The position numbers were made by a program, and so were the translations under genes. From Alphaproteobacteria bacterium (GTDB lineage Bacteria > Pseudomonadota > Alphaproteobacteria > Kiloniellales > J153): a DNA stretch of 9,297 bases. The notes under the pieces are model-generated. The model was not told where the DNA came from, did not search any database, and saw only the letters and a program-made list of their open reading frames with translations. Shown one piece after another: positions 7,527 through 9,297 of the stretch; positions within the stretch are counted from its first letter, which is position 1, and each line of letters opens with the position of its first letter. The stretch is from positions 1 to 9,297 of the forward strand of contig RFLL01000328.1 in NCBI GenBank assembly GCA_003693905.1, read 5' to 3'.

Positions 7527-7558
7527 CAAGACGCGACGTCCGCGTGTCGGGACGGGCC

Positions 7559-8356
7559 TCAGCCCGTTGCGGCAGCAACGGCGCGTTTGGCCATCACCGT
7601 CACCAGATGGGCCCGGTACTCGGCCGAGGCGTGGATGTCGGCGTTGAGGTCATCGGCCGGAACCGTGATGTCGTCGAGGGCGGCGGGCGAGAAATCGCGC
7701 GCCAGCGCCTCTTCCATGGCCGCCACCCGGAACACGCATGGCCCCGCCCCGGTGACCGCAACCCGGGTGCCGGCCGGCCCCTGTGCCGCCATGACGCCGA
7801 CGATCGCATAGCGCGAGGCCGGGTTGGGGAATTTGGCGTACCCGGCCCGCTGCGGTACCGGGAACGACACCGCGGTGATGATCTCGCCTTCATCCAGCGC
7901 GGTCTCGAACATGCCGGTGAAGAAATCGTCGGCCGCGATCTCGCGCCTGTTGGTGCGCACCGTGGCACCCAGCCCGACCAGACCGGCCGGGTAATCGGCG
8001 GCCGGATCGTTGTTGGCGATCGAGCCGCCGATGGTGCCGCGATTGCGGACCTGCGGATCCCCGATGGATTCGGCCAATGCGGCCAGTGCAGGGATGCGTG
8101 CCTTGACCAGCTCGCTGGCGGCGACCGCACCGTGGGGCGTCATCGCCCCGACGACGATGGCATCGCCCTCTTCGCGGATGCCGGAGAGTTCGGCCAGCCC
8201 GCCGAGGTCGATCACTTCCGAAGGGTGCGCCAGGCGTTGTTTCAACGCCGGCAGCAGGGTCTGGCCGCCGGCCAGAATCTTGGCTTCGCTGTCGCTGGCC
8301 AGATGCCGTGCGGCATCGTCGAGGGATTGCGCCCGATAGTATGAGAATGCGTACAT
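7559..8356 (-). CDS. coxM: CoxM, FAD-binding medium subunit of aerobic CO dehydrogenase
   Basis: This 265-residue protein is the FAD subunit of a CODH / molybdenum hydroxylase. Both flavin-binding motifs are present: AGGQTLLP at 29-36, and [14 protein letters not shown] at 108-121. The C-terminal domain is complete, with [21 protein letters not shown] at 240-260. In these enzymes electrons pass from the Mo site in CoxL through the two [2Fe-2S] clusters of CoxS to this FAD, then to the membrane quinone pool. It is slightly shorter than the ~288-residue form I CoxM, but no motif is missing. The ATG at 8356 lies 15 bases after the coxL stop, with GGAGG 8 bases upstream. The order L then M fits the S-L-M arrangement of form II clusters, unlike the M-S-L order of form I. 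A different hydroxylase substrate is possible, but the coxD and coxE genes nearby support the cox name. Confidence 0.95.
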   Translation of the reverse strand: MYAFSYYRAQSLDDAARHLASDSEAKILAGGQTLLPALKQRLAHPSEVIDLGGLAELSGIREEGDAIVVGAMTPHGAVAASELVKARIPALAALAESIGDPQVRNRGTIGGSIANNDPAADYPAGLVGLGATVRTNRREIAADDFFTGMFETALDEGEIITAVSFPVPQRAGYAKFPNPASRYAIVGVMAAQGPAGTRVAVTGAGPCVFRVAAMEEALARDFSPAALDDITVPADDLNADIHASAEYRAHLVTVMAKRAVAAATG

Positions 8357-8371
8357 CGTCCGATCCTCCCT

Positions 8372-9297
8372 CTATTCCGCGGCCATGCGGCGTTGTTGCA
8401 CCGCATGCCAGACCCGTTCCGGGGTCGCCGGCATGTCCAGATGCTTGATACCCAGTGCGTCTGTGACGGCGTTGATCAGCGCCGGCGGAGCGGCGATCGC
8501 TCCGGCCTCGCCGCAGCCCTTGACCCCCAGCGGGTTGTGCGGACACGGCGTATGCGTCATGCCGACCTTGAACGACGGTAGGTCGTCAGCCCGCGGCATG
8601 CAATAGTCCATGAACGAGCCAGTAAGGAGTTGGCCCGATTCCTTGTCGTAGACGCAGTTTTCCACCAGCGCCTGACCGACGCCCTGGGCGATGCCGCCGT
8701 GGACTTGGCCTTCGACGATCATCGGGTTGACGACCTTGCCGAAATCGTCCACCGCCACCCAGTCGACGATCTCCACCACCCCGGTCTCAGGGTCGATCTC
8801 GACCTCGCAGATATGCGTGCCGGCGGGATAGGTGAAGTTGAGTGGGTCGTAGAACGCGGTTTCGTCCAGCCCCGGCTCCAGCCCTTCCGGATAGTTGTGA
8901 GGCACGTAGGCGGCGAAGGCGATTTCGCCGATCGTCTTGGTCTTGTCGGTGCCGGCAACACGGAAGGTTCCGGCCGAAAATTCGATATCGTCGACCGAAG
9001 CTTCCATCAGATGAGCGGCGATCTTTTTGCCTTTCTCGATGATCTTGTCGCAGGCCCGCGCCAAGGCCGAGCCGCCGACGGCCAGCGAACGCGATCCGTA
9101 GGTGCCCATCCCGAACGGAACCGAGCCGGTGTCGCCGTGGACCACCTCGACCTGGTCGATCGGCACCCCGAGGCGATCCGAGATGAGCTGGGCGAACGTC
9201 GTTTCATGGCCCTGGCCATGGCTGTGCGACCCGGTGAAGACGGTCACGCTGCCGGTCGGGTTGAACCGCACCTCGCCCGACTCCCACAGACCGACAC
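8372..9297 (-). CDS. coxL: CoxL, molybdenum large subunit of form II-type CO dehydrogenase, C-terminal part
   Basis: The last 307 residues are visible; the gene enters from the right edge, and family members run to roughly 800 residues, so about 60% lies outside. Molybdopterin-cytosine-dinucleotide contacts are visible as [14 protein letters not shown] (23-36 of the visible part) and GTYGSRS (64-70). The catalytic glutamate is Glu263 in GCGEAG, 44 residues from the end, matching the position of Glu763 in O. carboxidovorans CoxL. The C-terminal wording [20 protein letters not shown] and [13 protein letters not shown] is that of form II (BMS-type) CODH, not form I. The diagnostic active-site loop (AYRCSFR in form I, AYRGAGR in form II) is outside the window. 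Form II enzymes are thought to lack the Cu-binding cysteine, and CO oxidation is shown for only a few, so the substrate is uncertain. coxM follows after 15 bases. Confidence 0.93.
   Translation of the reverse strand, partial: VGLWESGEVRFNPTGSVTVFTGSHSHGQGHETTFAQLISDRLGVPIDQVEVVHGDTGSVPFGMGTYGSRSLAVGGSALARACDKIIEKGKKIAAHLMEASVDDIEFSAGTFRVAGTDKTKTIGEIAFAAYVPHNYPEGLEPGLDETAFYDPLNFTYPAGTHICEVEIDPETGVVEIVDWVAVDDFGKVVNPMIVEGQVHGGIAQGVGQALVENCVYDKESGQLLTGSFMDYCMPRADDLPSFKVGMTHTPCPHNPLGVKGCGEAGAIAAPPALINAVTDALGIKHLDMPATPERVWHAVQQRRMAAE

Noticed and set aside
5796..7811. A 671-codon open frame on the plus strand opposite ydbH
   Set aside because: It is antisense to a well-supported ydbH frame and crosses the terminator into coxM. 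Its composition is that of a GC-rich shadow frame and I recognise no domain.

Overview
The window is strongly GC-rich and every gene I can support is on the minus strand, so transcription runs from the right edge to the left. The content suggests a Gram-negative bacterium of the Pseudomonadota, most likely an alphaproteobacterium. The reasons are a YdbH/YnbE/YdbL envelope module with a lipoprotein signal, a form II-type aerobic carbon monoxide dehydrogenase (CODH) cluster, and the base composition. I cannot name the species.

Layout in transcription order: (1) 9297-7559 holds the C-terminal ~307 residues of CoxL, the molybdenum subunit of a CODH-like enzyme, then complete CoxM, the FAD subunit. 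CoxS is presumably just outside the window. A strong intrinsic terminator follows coxM (7491-7526). (2) 7379-3507 holds ydbH, ynbE and ydbL, an envelope module known in E. coli for an AsmA-like bridge between inner and outer membrane that supports outer-membrane lipid balance. (3) 3400-1 holds a good sigma70-like promoter, then coxD (MoxR-type AAA+ ATPase), coxE (von Willebrand A protein), a short XdhC/CoxF N-domain protein, and a second, longer XdhC/CoxF-family protein with a Rossmann domain that runs off the left edge.

Groups 1 and 3 belong together. CoxL and CoxM are enzyme subunits, while CoxD, CoxE and the XdhC/CoxF proteins are maturation factors for the molybdenum active site. Group 2 has no known link to CO oxidation and sits between them, separated by a terminator on one side and a fresh promoter on the other. 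The window therefore reads as a cox cluster split by an envelope-lipid operon.

I see no tRNA, rRNA, CRISPR, insertion sequence or phage gene. No gene-free stretch exceeds 300 bases; the largest gaps are 188 bases (3319-3506) and 179 bases (7380-7558). I find no convincing wholly new system. The most interesting points are the split architecture, the two-protein CoxF, cox maturation genes beside a form II-type large subunit, and hexamer repeats between ynbE and ydbL.
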